DNA of 64,000 nucleotides from the NCBI GenBank assembly GCA_019843655.1, contig JACDQD010000011.1:8226604-8290603 (forward strand), read 5' to 3'. Below, piece after piece: positions 12,661-26,800 of this stretch. A program made the position numbers and the translations under genes. How positions within the stretch are numbered: the stretch's first letter is position 1; the number at the start of each line of letters is the position of its first letter. Source of the stretch: Lethocerus indicus (taxonomy: Eukaryota > Arthropoda > Insecta > Hemiptera > Belostomatidae). The notes below the pieces were generated by a model, which saw only the letters and a list, made by a program, of their open reading frames with translations, searched no databases and was not told the DNA's origin.

Positions 12661-15600
12661 AAACTGAAATATTTAATTTCGAAGTGGTTAGTGTTGGAAT
12701 TCGAGCGAAAATAGAACTTTTCACGCCGATCACAAAACGTCCATCGAGCGCCATCCCTATAATTGCACTCCTAAACAGCGATTCGAAACAAATCGCCCCT
12801 AATGGATTATAATCACGGCTATTTTACAGTGGGTTGTAGAAAATAAAACTGCAAATACTACAGAAAATGTAACGCCTCGCAGGAAGTGCAAGGCGGTTGC
12901 TAAGCTCGGTAGCGGCAATTATCTTCACAATTTAATCCCACCCGTTCCTGTTCCCAGTCCTCAAAATAAACGAGCTGTTAACGATTTTGCCCTGAGGGGA
13001 GCGGCTTCGCAGATATGACGCAATTCATCGATACAACAAGAAAAGAGGTTTTGCAATAATTCAACAAAATAATGTAATAAATCTTGAAATTACTTCCGAT
13101 TGGTACATGACTTGACCTTCGCGATTATTGCTGTACAGCGTTCGATTCGACTTAATTAAGAGCCGATCATCGTTAAAATTAATTTTCTTGATTTAAATTT
13201 AACGACACTCTCGGCTGTATCTCGGTTAAAAATCTGAATTTCGATTCCAGTTAATTAATTCGTTAAATCTACGGCAGCCTAATATGTCTGTGATTAACTT
13301 AAAAAACCCATTGCGGGACCCTATAATTCTGTTTTATATATTTTATCATATTTTTTATCTATTTCGGCGGATCGAAGCCGCAGGATAACGGCTTGAAGTG
13401 AGCGTAGAAGTAAGTTTTTCACAAAATTATTGGAATGACGGGAAAACGTAATGTCCGGTATAACAGAAAATAATTGCTGGGATTCGAATCTTGTAAACGC
13501 TCATCTACGCCCCAATCACACAGGCGGCTTAGGAACTGCCCTTCAATTACAAATTTGAATTGACCACGAGAATGGCTCGTAAAGTCAATTTACGCTCGTT
13601 GGGATTCTGTTCGGTAGTTCCTTAACGACCGCTTCCCTATTCAGATGTAAGACCGCCGCTCTCGATTCGAGAGGCGAGACGCCCATACATAATTGGAGTA
13701 TGTTCCTGGGACTGGTATGGAAGGGGAATTCAGAAATCGAAAGGCGATTTGGCATATATTGGTGATTAAACTATTCCCATTGGGGAATGAATTATCCCCC
13801 CAATTACAATTTTGACCATGAGAACTCTAGTACGCTCTTTATAGCGATGAAAATTGACTCCGAAGTTCCGGACTCCGACACATCCGATCTCCAATCGAGC
13901 AAAATAAAATGCTTGGGAATAAAAAATGTTTATCACGGATTGAAAGTCCGGAGGAAACCACTCCCCCGACTTTGAATTATTATCCGAGACGCAAAATCAG
14001 ATTAACCTTCGGGCCCGAAGTTCTTTAATTCATAACGAGTCGTGAGGCGGCCAATCGATCGGGATCGGCCAATTAGAATTAAACCGGAGCCCCGCCGTTT
14101 CCGAACCGCCGGGGACGGGACGAGCGTCGCCAATTAGCGCCGCTAATGGGGGACAGTACAGGGCCCGGATCTCATACCTCGTGGAGGGAAAAGTCACAGA
14201 AATTAAGATAAATAAACGGCAAACGTATGGCCCCTTTAAAAAAAAAAGATTTGGCCTGTAACGATACGGCTTCAAAACAAAAAGTTTTTGAAAAAGGCAG
14301 TACATGGACAATAATACAAGACATTCCCAATTGGCTGTAAAACGAAAGCGAGATCTTCTACTGAAAATAAGTTGTGATCTGGAGTGCTAGGTTAGCATCA
14401 TACTTCGTGAGCGTTCAACAAGTACTTAGTAGGTAGCTTGCAAATATACTTCAAACAGTGGAATAAAACGCGCTTAGAAAATTATATATAAAGAAATATT
14501 CAACTAAAGTTTGATATCACTATTCTTATAGCCCATTAGTAATGACAATCGAGAGGATTGAATCTAATAGCTTGGATGGCGAAACGCTAATCGGGGTGAT
14601 GCCTAGGTAATGACAGAGCTGAAATACCTGAGTACGTCACAGAAATAAATGCGACGACGGGGAAAACCCGGAATCTGTCTGGCGAAAGGTCGAGGAACGA
14701 GCGGTTTAGGTGACTCAGACAACTGACGATGCACCCTTAAGCTAAAGTTTCGCAGGTTCAAGAATGGAAAGATACCACCGATTACGATCTCGATATATCA
14801 TGACACGCGTGGCGAAACAAAATACCAAATTATTTCAGTAATTAACCGGGTTCTCTCTCTCTCCCCCGCTTCGGAAATTCGACTCGACGTAATTTCGAAC
14901 TCCGTTTCCACACTCACGATTCTCGTTTTCCCACGCGGTAACGACTGGGCCTGAATCTAGACAACAGAAAACCGAAATTACTAGGCGTAAGACGAGAGAA
15001 TAATAATTTTCGAAACTAGCGAACCAAATAGGATCTGAAAAAACCGACAGCCCCCCCGCCTTAAATCCGGCATTATAAAGCCTGAAAGTATCATATTCTT
15101 CTCAGATCTTATCTAAATGCTCCCTGTTAATTTCCTTTCGGTAAATATGAGAACCAAATTGAATTATTTTCCCCCTCCCTATCTTCTCTTATTCTTGGTT
15201 TGAAACACAAAAATAATTTAATGAACAATGGACACAGGTAACCCCTTTAAAGGAGGCCTCGATCTATCAATTATATTAAAACAAAACGAAAAACAAACAC
15301 GTTAACAACATTCCATCAATAACGTAAATTAAGCCATTTAGCGTGTCCTGGGAACAAGTTTCGATCCTGTACCTTCCAGAAGGGAAAGGCGTGAAACAAT
15401 ACAGCATCGGCTTTATCGGAATTTGGCTTTTGAGTTGACTGAATTAATTATTTTTCATATTAACGCTTATCAGAAGAATTCTCATTACAGCCATGTGATT
15501 CACAGTAGCGGAGTTGATTGTGATTCTGTCGGGGAAACATATTTATCATGTTCTCACAATCCAAAAATATCTCGCCTCAGGTGTATTAAGACCGAAGGGA

Positions 15601-18580
15601 CAAGGGATGTCATTATAAGATTTCCATATTATACGTATCTAAGTTTACAATACTGGTTTCGCTACTTGAAGCTCAATCGAGGCTCAACGGGCCCAAAGCA
15701 GCTTTATCGATTCTGAGTAGCTAAGGTTTAAATTAGTAAGAGGGAAGGATTTGCATTTAGTCCATGACGAGAGGGGACAGTTGGAAGTCTGCACCTTCGA
15801 TGCAACTTGGAAGTGGGGCATCGATTTCCTTTCGGCGCTAAATGGAACGAGGCGCACCGCCGGCCGACCGACATATCCCATGCAAAGGCCGATCGAGTGA
15901 ACTTGAAATATGCCTTTCTGTTCGCGCTTTTTCCATCGGATACATTCGCGCAACCTGCGTAGCATTGAACTGGCCCCGAGGCCCTATCTATATAAACTCT
16001 CCGGTGCCCGGGTACGAATCCTGCGACAAGGTCGAAATTATCGAGACATCGTTATTCAATAAGCCACAATTTGTTCAGAAATAAGAAACATTACGTTAAT
16101 CTGCACTCGCAGGCGCAAGTGCAGGGGTCTCGCATTGAACGAAATGAGTAACGACACCAGACAAACTGCACCAGTGATATTTACGTTCAGCGAAAACATA
16201 TCTATTAGAAAACGTTTAGGATTTAAGCTTCTCTGTAAGGATTAAGCATACACGTTACAGAAGAGAGCACTTTAAGTACTTATGATAATAAATTAACCCA
16301 TCCCCCTTTTATGTCGTTAGGCAGACTTTTTTTACAAGTTCTGGATTGTATGAATAGATTATTTAATTATAACTTTAAATGCCGCATTGGCGAAGAGCTT
16401 ATCAAGGCACAAACATGAACATTTTTATGTAATTTCAATTTCCGAAAATTGCCTCCCGTAAATCCCCTAAAATAATCTACAAAAGCCATATCGTCCTGGC
16501 GATATTTTCGTATTGTACAATCAACAGTGTACAATATATCTGCTTTCAATAATAAACAGTGTTCGGCCGAACAGACAACGGGCAGTTGTTTGATAAGAAG
16601 GTTTCTAACAAACGCGAACAAGCTTTCTGTTATGTTCGATCACATAACGAAGTTGGCAATAGTTTTCAATGGAAAAAAAATAATGGTTTTAATTAAATAT
16701 TAATTCCATTGTGTAATGTAATTGTCATGACGTAATATTACGGTGATCGTTTCATTGATAAATTAAATATATTAAAATTGTATAATTATTTATATTATTA
16801 TAAGGTTAAGTTCGTTGATTATCAATCGAGTATATTTCGAAAGTAGTTCGTTACAAGTGAGCACGAAATGTTGTGAAAACAAAATTAAATTTTATGACGA
16901 TTTTTAAATAGTAATTTTTCTCTCGCAATTATTCTACCAACGGTAATATAACCTTCATATTTTCCAGAGCAAGATTCGTGGGAGCAATTCTATTTTATTT
17001 ACATTTAACTCGCTGCATTTCTTGGTCCTTCCCCGGCGCCCAGTAACTCATTTCCTTCCCAAACCAATTAACCGGTTTCCAAAGAAGGGTAAATTAAGAG
17101 GAATTCCTGAAAAATTATGGAAGGCGCCCACTCTTAGGTATCGGACTGGACGTCGTCCAGGTCAATTTTTCAATCCTTTCACGTCCCTCTTAGGCGCGAA
17201 AGCCGCCCGTCCGAACTGGAGATTCCCACGGCTCAAAAGGGGCTTCTATAATGCACATTCAGGTGCTGTTATAGGGTTTTTAAAGTGGGGACGGTAAAGT
17301 TCCCCAAGCACTGATCGACAGTTATCGTAAATCTTTATTATTTTAAAGTAAAAATATTTCAGTTTCGTATAATTCCGGGCGTAAAATACTTCGATCCCTA
17401 ACTTGAACTGTGCGAAGAACATTAAGTATCCAGATGCACGATCATACTATATAAACTACTCGCTACCGTTCGCGTGATATAAGGTAGGACTAAGGAATTA
17501 GGAAAGTATTTTTAACAGTAATTGTTATTGACAATGTCTGCGCCAGTAGATAGGAGGGACACAAGAAGCTATGGTATAAGCTACATATATGACCAAACAA
17601 TAAAATTAAAATGAGTTCAGATGTTAGGGGTGAAGAACCTAACGCCGGACAGTTGTGAGAGCAAAACTTTCATAGATGAGAGAATGAAGTAAGAAAAAAA
17701 TATAAACCCGATCCTGACTTAGGAGGCTGGCGAATCGCAGAAACTGTAGCAGCTAGATATAAGAAACAGTATATTGCATAAGCTCAACGCCAGTTTTAGT
17801 GAGACTCCATTAACGTGAAAGATAGGTTAACCTCTCCAGGCAGTAGAGAGGCGCAGCACAAAAATAAAATTTCCGCCTGAATATTCATCGTGAACGAATT
17901 AATTCGACGACCGACATATTCCAGGACCCAGAAGCGTCTGTTGGGACATGTTCAATTAATCGGACGAGGGGAGCGGGGCTTAGAACCAGAATTTAAATGG
18001 GACTCTCAGGTAGCTCTCGGCTACCCCTCCCGCGAGGTGGGCCCCACTATATATCATATTTCCATTACGCGTCAGACCTCCCTTGGGGACAGAGAACTCC
18101 CGCCCACGTGACCCCGCCCCTCTAGACGCCCCGAAGCACGTTTCCAACACATGTCCCCGCCGACACCGTAACCAATCGGGCTTTTCCGGCCCCGGACAGG
18201 AAACGGGAGTACCCAAACGGGATAAGGGCAAGGAGAAAAAAAAAGGTTTAAACCAATCCGAGCCTGGAATACCAGAGATGAGTTCTGTGCTTTCGAATAT
18301 CCGAGTTTTACAGAGAAAAAACCCCCGAAAAGTAACGTACTACTCATTCAACAGAAACACAACCTGTAGTCCAGACTTCGTGCTGCGCCTTCATTGCATC
18401 GTACTAGACGTAAAGGGCTTTGATCGAGCCGCTTTAAAAATAACACTAAAACAAGTCAAGACACATCAGAAGAATGTTTTTGTTCAAAGGTATTTCATAC
18501 ATTATTCCTGAGATTTTCTACCTTGCCTGAGCTGAATACCCACCGCCCAAGAATCACCGCGACAGTACCCTAACTTTAAC

Positions 18581-18640
18581 GTAACGCTACTGACAAAGGC
18601 GAGAGGCCGAAACCGGTTTAGCAAAGGCCCAAATGAGTTC
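18581..18640 (+). repeat. Diverged partial copy of the dispersed repeat
   Basis: It contains GTAACGCTACTGAC followed by GCCGAAACCGGTTTAGCAAA, which resembles the GCCGAAACCGGTCTAGCAAA block of the copy at 44951. The remainder has decayed. It links the CCGGTCTAGC repeat with the GTAACGCTACTGACGACGG motif seen elsewhere in the window. Confidence 0.5.
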
Positions 18641-19845
18641 GACAAGAAATCATCCGTGTTATGCAATATTGTATAACGGCGATTTTCTCGTTTCATTCGG
18701 AATAAGATTGCATAACTCTACCTGGGTTTCAATCCTTCAAGTAATTTTTCAATTTACTCAAGCATGGATTAGCTAAGGACACAGTAAACTGAAATTTTAC
18801 GGAAATAACTGAAAATCGGGATGATTGGAAACCTGTTCGCGGCATCCTTCTCTGTCTAAACTGTAAATTTAAAAATGAAAAAAATTTACTCCATCAAAAT
18901 TCGACTTTAAAATATATAAAATGAAGCAAGAAGCTTAAAATCAAGTAAATGGTTAGCCAATACGACCAATTTTTTTTTACCGGAGACCAACAACAATTAA
19001 ATATAACTGCGAGTAACCTAAGCCGACGATGATAATATTTTACAGAAAGAAATACAGACAAATTTATTCGGCCGACGAATTACGAAACAGGATCGATTAC
19101 ATTTTCTGAATATATAATAACTTCAACAGGTTTTCGGATGCGGAAATCCAACGCTCCAATATCCAAATCGAACGGTCTCCCCGAAAGCGAGGCGTCGGAA
19201 ACACTTAGTGTGGAGCATCTTTCGTTTAATATATTCATCCGTTCGACTTATCGGCCTGTCATTAGACCGGAGACTGTCGGTAGTAATTTTTTGTTTCATC
19301 CACAATTAATCCCGTTTAATTCATGTTTTATTCAACAATCAAAAGATATTGCCGTAATCCCGGCAGGACCTGACACACTAGGGAACGTCCGTTGTAGGGG
19401 TCATTTCATTACCACACTAACAGCAATTGTAGTGACAGTTACGATAGGATGCGTCACGGGCGGTCGACATTTTAAAGTACCCCGCGGTGTTACTAACGGA
19501 ATGCTACTGAAGGCTCAATACACCTTTACAGAACCTAAACAGACTATCATCTGATCCTAGTCAGGAATTAATGTCCAGTTATTATTAACAGTAATACTAA
19601 TGCCGAAGATGCTAATTAGTTCAATATTTTCGCAAAGGTACGTGGAAATATTGTCGCGAAAAACTGGGTACAGCTTGAAGGAAGGGATATAAAATCGAAC
19701 GAGTGTTGACATTTCATCGACTCGAAAAGCAATTTGGTTTCGGCCGATGGAACACGCAGAAAAAACGCATCTGCGGTATCGTCGCAGCCCGAGTGGAAAT
19801 TATTTCTTCCCGCTAGCCGGTTACATTTCCTTTTTTTCTCTCTCT

Positions 19846-19880
19846 GGAGGAGGGAAGGAGGGAGAGGGAGAGAGAGAGGG
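19846..19880. repeat. GGA/GA purine tract
   Basis: Low-complexity GGAGG/GAGAG sequence with no coding signal. Confidence 0.85.
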
Positions 19881-20509
19881 GTTATAGAAGCACCCGGAAT
19901 TAATGCGCTGCCGGTAAAAGAATAATGAGACCCCCCCTCGTTCAGACGGCGGTGACCTCACCCGGGAGGAGGAGAACGGGTCGTCCCCGGGCCCAGGTTT
20001 TACGGTTAAATCCGCTCGAAGACGACTCCATTTGTTTTCTGCTTTTTCTTTTTTTGTCGGAGCTACATTTCAATTTGCCGAATACGAAAATTCCCCCAAA
20101 AAAGCCACAAGAAAATCCTATTTCATTTCCCTCTTAAGGGCTTCTGGATCGCTCTCGAGTTTTTCCTTACATTTTATGCCCGAAGAACGTATATCACATA
20201 GGTTATCCTCATAATTATTCTGTCTGTTAGCACAGTGAAGTACAAACTAAAAATACTATTACGCTAAATGAATGCTACTGCGGATGGGAAAACGTTGAAA
20301 CCGGATTAGTTTAGGACCGTATTAAATGACGGTGGACAGAAAATCGCACGACTGTTAATAGAGAGTTATTGTTTCACAAAAAGAGTGTCATTTATTTATC
20401 CACATATATGAAAGAGTCCATTGTTGACTTTATTAGGGCTCCAAGAGGGCCCTTCCTGAAGGGACTACACCTCCCCTCAGCTATTACCTACTTGTCCCCG
20501 TATTAAAGT

Positions 20510-20536
20510 CTCCTCCTCCTCCTCCTCCTCCTCCTT
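20510..20536. repeat. TCC trinucleotide microsatellite
   Basis: About nine TCC/CTC units in a row, set in a pyrimidine-rich stretch. Confidence 0.95.
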
Positions 20537-23500
20537 CCGAAAACACTTCGGGGAAGAGAATAATGACCCTCGGACTTCCCTCACTCACTACAGCTTCGCA
20601 GGAACCACAGACCATGTTTCCTTAAGATAGTCACTGCGCCGAACCAACAGTGCAGAACGGAGGAAGTAATTACGCAAAGACCGCCCGGCAGGGAGGGAGA
20701 GAGAAAACCTGCCATTTTATATCTAAACCCTGAATAATATTCTCAACAGAACAAACCAAAAACTCGAATCTTAAAGGAACAATAAGAAATTTTAGTATTG
20801 TTTTATATATAGAGGTATATCAAATATATCATGGTTATGCTATCCAATATTTAAAAAACTATTATTATAAATTATTTATGGCAACATTATTTAAAAATGC
20901 GGTTTTATATGTATTTACAAATGAACCAATGGATACATGAAAAGTTATTTATTTAAATAATTAATTAATACTGGCTATGGTAATGAGAAATGTTCATAAA
21001 ATATAGATATATGCGAGTACACACACACAGACACCCAAAAGAAATATTCTACCAAGCCAAGCAGCCAAGATAGTATACCATACCTATTGCAAACGTAGTA
21101 TACAAAACAATTAACTTATACATGAGATGACAATACTTCTGAGCTGCTATAATTACATATACAGTATTATCGATAGATTGGGTCTAAAATTTGTAGAAGC
21201 AACAGCTAAATGTTTAATATGAATGAATGGGAAGATTTTTACTATTATTATAAAACTATTTAATGGAATAATAAATCCTGTTCTTGTAGACCTTATAGGA
21301 CACTACTGTGTGTATGTATGTGTGTACATATATACTTTACATTACACATAAAATCTTTGAATCTTATTCGATAGCTGTTTCCTTTTGACTGATATCTTCT
21401 GGAATGAACAATTTAATTACCAATACTGATTTGAATAAATAATTGAAGTTTGATGATTTCACACTTGTTGCCTTCATCTTAAAATAATTTTAATAATAAT
21501 TAAATGAGTATTATTTCGGTTTACTAAGACATAAATAAAAAATTATTCCATCTAGTATTTTATAAAGCATAAAAAAATGTTAGCACAAAACTAATTAACA
21601 AGTTATGGATTAATGGATTAATTATAGAACACGTCAAAAATCCACTTTTTACTGCATTTAGAGTCCAGTTTACCATAAAATAAGCTTCTATGTCTGGGTC
21701 TTTTTACAATTATAAAAAATAGAAAAAACCTATTTTTAAAGAATGTCAGGAAAGTAAGTAAAACACTATATCGTAAGAATGTTCAGTAAACTAAGCATTT
21801 TCATAAGTCAAATCATCCTTTACTTAATTCATGAGAGCAATGAAATATAATCAATTGCTAACAGGTTAAGTACAATAAGATTTCAGGCTAACACACAATG
21901 ATCCAATCTAGTCCTCAATATCCAGAGATATCAGTAACAGTAAAACTACACAAATATATTTGTAAAAAACTATATAGAAGACAGTATCAGTTATTCCCAC
22001 CAAAAGTCTTATGGAATCAACTCACAAAACATAAAACTGAAAATGATTCTCAGCAAAAATTGAAATGCCTATAAGTTATTATTATTATTAGGTCATTCCA
22101 AGAGTTTCTCAATGAAAATTTTGCAATAACAGCAGCCTTCGTTTGGCAGAATTTGTTAAATACCGCTGACACATACTTTCCAGTTAATTTTAGAACAGTT
22201 TATGACATGTAATTCCAGGGAAAGGGCATTTGTAACATTTGTAGGCCACCTAGTGATTCATTCATGGGTGAAATTTTAAAACAGCAATCATGATGTAGTC
22301 AGTGTCAGATGAATTATTATTGTTTGTTACCTGTGTTCCTACAAATCGGTACAGTTAATGCGTAACTTCTATAGTAGAGAAACTGAGCTACCTAACTAAG
22401 TTTGAAATCGGTTAATTCTAGTGAATTACTGTACTTACAGATAAATAGGATCCCAAACACTGTCATCTTGGGCTCGGCAGAGTTGAACATTTTTGTAAAC
22501 GCCGGAGAATTGGCCACATCTAAAAAATCAAAACGGGCGTTTCAAAGGAAACGGAGCCATGTAAGCGGTCTTTTCAATTCCTCTTGGCGGCGTAACGTTT
22601 CATATCGGCGAAAGTTGGGCAGCTTATATAAAATTGTCTTAAATACTTCGGACGGAATGTTAAAAACTATAAAAACATCACAGCCCGAGAGAAACGAGAC
22701 ACTAAACGTTGAATACAAACGGACGGAGAGCAAACTACAAAGTAGACCAACTGACTAGCTTGCCGCGACTCCACTGCTACCTGTGCTAAAACATTTCTCC
22801 CAACACAACTTTCAGTTCGTTAAACTATACAAAATTAATAACTTTTCAACTATTACAAGAAAACGCGTCATTAACATTTCTCATCACATATATTCATAGA
22901 AACTACAATATTTAGCCCCAAATTTTCATAAAACCTACCCGATCCTGTCTACTCCGAATAAAAATCAAGTTTCCACAACTACAATTCAATTATAATAAAA
23001 TTAAAAACTGATTTAAAAGAAAGTTATAATACTGTTACCTTCTACATTTACTACATTTTAAATGCATGGAACAGATTCTAAATTTCTCATACAACAGGTA
23101 CATTTAAGGGCCTAAAACGTTGGGTTGGCAACAATGTTAGTTGGAATTAAACGATAATTCAGGTATCATTTTTATGCCAAAATACTAACGATTTGAATAC
23201 ACCTTCCTTAAAGACATATAAAATTCCCTATCCTTTATTTTAAAACTTACACTACATCCGTAGTGTAGTACGAGACAAAAAATACAACTTATTATTTGAC
23301 CCAACCATAATAGCAGAAACAAAATAAACGTTCATTATAGTTATTGCAATACTAAATTATGCAACGTAAAATGATTATTAAAAACCCTTTAGAAATGTTC
23401 TATAGTACTTCAAAATACATAGTTGCATGCTCAAGTGGTATATTAATATGATACCAGTGTTGAAAAATTTTATTTAAATTATAATTTTTAGAGTATTTTC

Positions 23501-23546
23501 ATAAATTATTACTTCTATTAAATGTAATTTTAAGTAATCCTTAATT

Positions 23547-23600
23547 TATATATAAAGTTATGAATCAATATTTTTGACCGTTTGTAATTTAGAGGTTGTG
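23547..23600 (+). promoter_or_regulatory. Candidate core promoter of CCDC28
   Basis: A TATATAAAG element lies at about 23548-23556, at the point where AT-rich DNA changes into a CpG-rich block (about 23575-23960) that contains the first coding exon. A start site about 30 bases downstream would give a 5' UTR of roughly 220 bases. This is inferred from motif and position only, and TATA-like strings are common in the AT-rich flank. Confidence 0.3.
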
Positions 23601-23804
23601 GCATTACTGATCCGTGAAGATTGAATGTTGACGGTCTCGTCGATTTCGTACCGTTGTATTAAGGGACCCCGTTGTTTTACCCCGGATCGGTGCCCACTTC
23701 GGTGTTTTCGACGGTTGTAAATATCGCGTCCCTTGGCGCCCGTCCGCGGAGGCACTTTCTGTGATATCGCCGGCTGTAGGACCGGCGGAGACGATGGCCC
23801 TCGC

Positions 23805-26800
23805 ATGGTTCGGATCGTGAAACGGGAGATGACCGAGGCCGAAGAAGAGTGCGAGCTCCAGCAGCTCGTGCCCCAGGAGGAGGAGCAGAGCACCAGCGGC
23901 AGGTTCGGCGAGGTGACGCCCCCGGTCAGCCCGGGGGGTGTCACCAAGATAACCCAGACCTCACCCACTTCTCCGGCCAGCAATAAAGTAAATGCTCAAT
24001 GAAAACAGATTGAATATTGAACTGCAGCTACTCACAGTTGGAGTGTACAATTTAAAAGGGAGAACAGAAACAATAGTTTGCGATAGACCAGAGTTCAACG
24101 CGTAGATATATAAGATTCTTATACGGGTCTAGTTAAAGGTTCAGAAACAGTTTTCACTTATCACTTACATATGTATTCTCAACTTTAGATAGATACCTAA
24201 TTCAATTGAATTTGTTACCCTTCAACCATGCAGAATTTATCCCCGAATAGTCAATGCCATTGCCTTGATTTGAAACATAAAATCTATAGCGAACCTAACC
24301 TTACAACCTGCAGAAACCTCACATTAACCTTAATTTAGTGTAAAACAATTCTATGTTCAAACCATAGTAAAGTGTATATCAAAACTGAAAAGGAATTCCT
24401 GATCTGTTGAGCCTTCATTTGAAGTTTTAATTTACTTATTATAATAAGTACTCTTTTCAAATGATTTAGTTTCGGTTTTTAATAATGTGAAAATTTAGTT
24501 CCAAACACCTTTATTGAAGGTTTAGATAGATATGAGTCTGTCCAGCTAGGATTCTCAAATACTCGCCTTTTACTTTTATTGTGAGTAAAAGCAACCAGCT
24601 GAGACTGCTAATTCTAATAAATCAAACTGTATGGAAGGCAATGAGTTCACCAGCCTACGGCCAAAGATAAGGTTACGACATCATAATAACAACAACAAAG
24701 ATTATTGTTGCATGACTCATTAAATCTCAGCATTTCACTTTAGTGGGAAACTGAAGTTTTTACTTATTGGTGTATTTACCTACTTATATGCACATTAAAA
24801 AATTATTTATAAATTTCGAAAGAAACATATATTATGGTTTGGCTGTGTCCTACTTGAAAATTATTGATGGACAAAGAAGATAACTTTAAGTGACTTATAA
24901 ATTAACTGATAATTTAATGATATGGTATTAATGACTACTAATATTAACAGGTGGAAATTTGTTAAATAGAATTTCTTCCTTAACTTACTATTATAGTGTT
25001 TAAAATTATATGCACACACACATACACACATTTTACAATTTAAATAGACAGAAAAATTGGAAAAAAACAAAATATACAGGGAATTGTCATTATGTTAGGC
25101 TGTAGAATGAATTTTATTTTGTTCTGTGAAAAAACTGGTTCATATCTCACAATAAATGAGTAACATTTGTTTAATTTAAAATATTACTATCTTGTTTAAG
25201 ATTAAAGTATCTCAAAATTGTCACAAATGCTTTTAATCTATTAAAATGTCTGTAATTCATTTGAATGAGATAAGAAAGTGAACTAAAAAAATTACCTTAG
25301 GTCAATCACCAGGGTGATATATCAAATGGAAGTTCAATTAAATGTTGCAATTGATTCATTATCATCCACATTACATTTTAATATTGCAAACAATCTGCAT
25401 ATTTCTCTTATCAGTACTTTACATACTGCTGAACCGAGATTTTACGGTTGTCTGTTCCAGATTGTTCATGTGTATTCTTTATTAACTAAATGAAGAGATT
25501 TAGATCCAAGGTTTTTTATTTCCTCTCTAATTTGTCAGTGTTTCATATTATTATATAGTACATGATATTATATAGTGTGTGTGTGTGTGTGTGTGTGTGC
25601 TTTTTTTCCTCTTTTTATTTGTTTAACCAATAAAAACGTTCAACCTATTATATTGCAGTGTTATTCTATATGTTTTTATTGCAAAAGGAGTTGTTTCTAA
25701 CAAGGGACTATTGAGCTTCTAAGTATGTTATCAATGTGTATAATTATATCTCCTTTAAAGTTTACAAGACAAAAATTAGATGTAAATAAACCTTGAAGGT
25801 TAACAACATCCTATAATATAATTTATTCTAATCTCTTCTAACTTACTTTTCTTCTAATTTAAATATCTGTAGGTGGCTTAAAAATATATCAACTGATTAT
25901 GTAAAACTATGTTCCATACAGCTGTAAATCCAGTTTAAGTTAATTTTTGATTTTGAACAAATTATGAACTGTGTTTTAGTGTCTGTAGTCTTTAGTTTTA
26001 TTCAATAATACTATGCTTATTTTATTCTACACATGTTCTGGAAAATATGAACCTACTTAATGTTATAACATGTAGTTGAGTTCCATACAAAAGCACTTTT
26101 TTTTATTTAACATGGACAATGTAATGTTTTAATAAACAGGATGTTGCTATTGAGAGTTGGTATGGGTTATTTAACTGAATTGATTTCTTAACATGGACTT
26201 AGGATTTTACTTTATTACTGGAAATTGTCATTGTGTCCATAAGATATTTTTGCATGGGTTTGAAAGCTGGTAAACTGTTAAATAGGCTGCTCACGAATGG
26301 GGGTTTAATTGCTTCGCGCTACGAATTAATTAGCGTAAATTAACTAACTCTAGTGAAAACTTACAGGATGTTTCTTCATCTGGCGGCTGTGGCAGTTTGC
26401 GAGGTGCGACCAGCCAGGCTTCATCAAGTTCGAGATCACTCAGCCGCATAGCAGCTGCTCCCAGCATCGGTTCAGCACATGCCAGTTCAACAAATATGAG
26501 CTCAGGTATGCGACCCACATTGTTCTGTTAGCGCCATTTAATTATATTTCCTAGCACAAAATGAATCATGGTATGAGTGGTTTATCCTTTCTGGTTTAAT
26601 TTGAACAAAATTTTGAAAAAGACAACATTGAGGCTAATAGTTTCACAATAATATTAGAATATTCAAGCCCATGTTCAAATTAAGACCTTTCATATTACTT
26701 TACTCAACATTGCAATGAGTAATTTTAAAAACAATTCACCATTTTATTGAGGTCACAATAATTATTGAAGAATCTATAAATGTATATTATATACTCCTAT

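Larger units (their letters stand above)
1..23540. other. CpG-rich gene desert without a supported gene
   Basis: No reading frame here matches a protein family I recognise, and none shows a chain of exons with matching splice phases. The longest frames (171 aa at 221-736 on the minus strand, 142 aa at 18083-18511 and 138 aa at 19138-19554 on the plus strand) have irregular composition and look like chance openings in moderately GC-rich DNA. CpG dinucleotides are frequent (for example eight in 481-540), unlike most introns of the genic core. The stretch holds microsatellites, dispersed repeat copies and many TAATTA-like AT motifs. It could be intergenic regulatory DNA or a very long intron of a gene outside the window; the sequence alone does not decide this. 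Confidence 0.6.

Noticed and set aside
18083..18511. 142-codon open frame on the plus strand
   Set aside because: Irregular composition with no domain and no splice partners. The opposite strand is also open over part of it, so it is likely chance.
22402..22758. 118-codon open frame on the plus strand in a small CpG-richer patch
   Set aside because: Basic, low-information sequence with no recognisable domain and no convincing splice partners leading into CCDC28.
23558..23983. 141-codon open frame antisense to CCDC28 exon 1
   Set aside because: It is the shadow of the GC-rich coding exon on the other strand.
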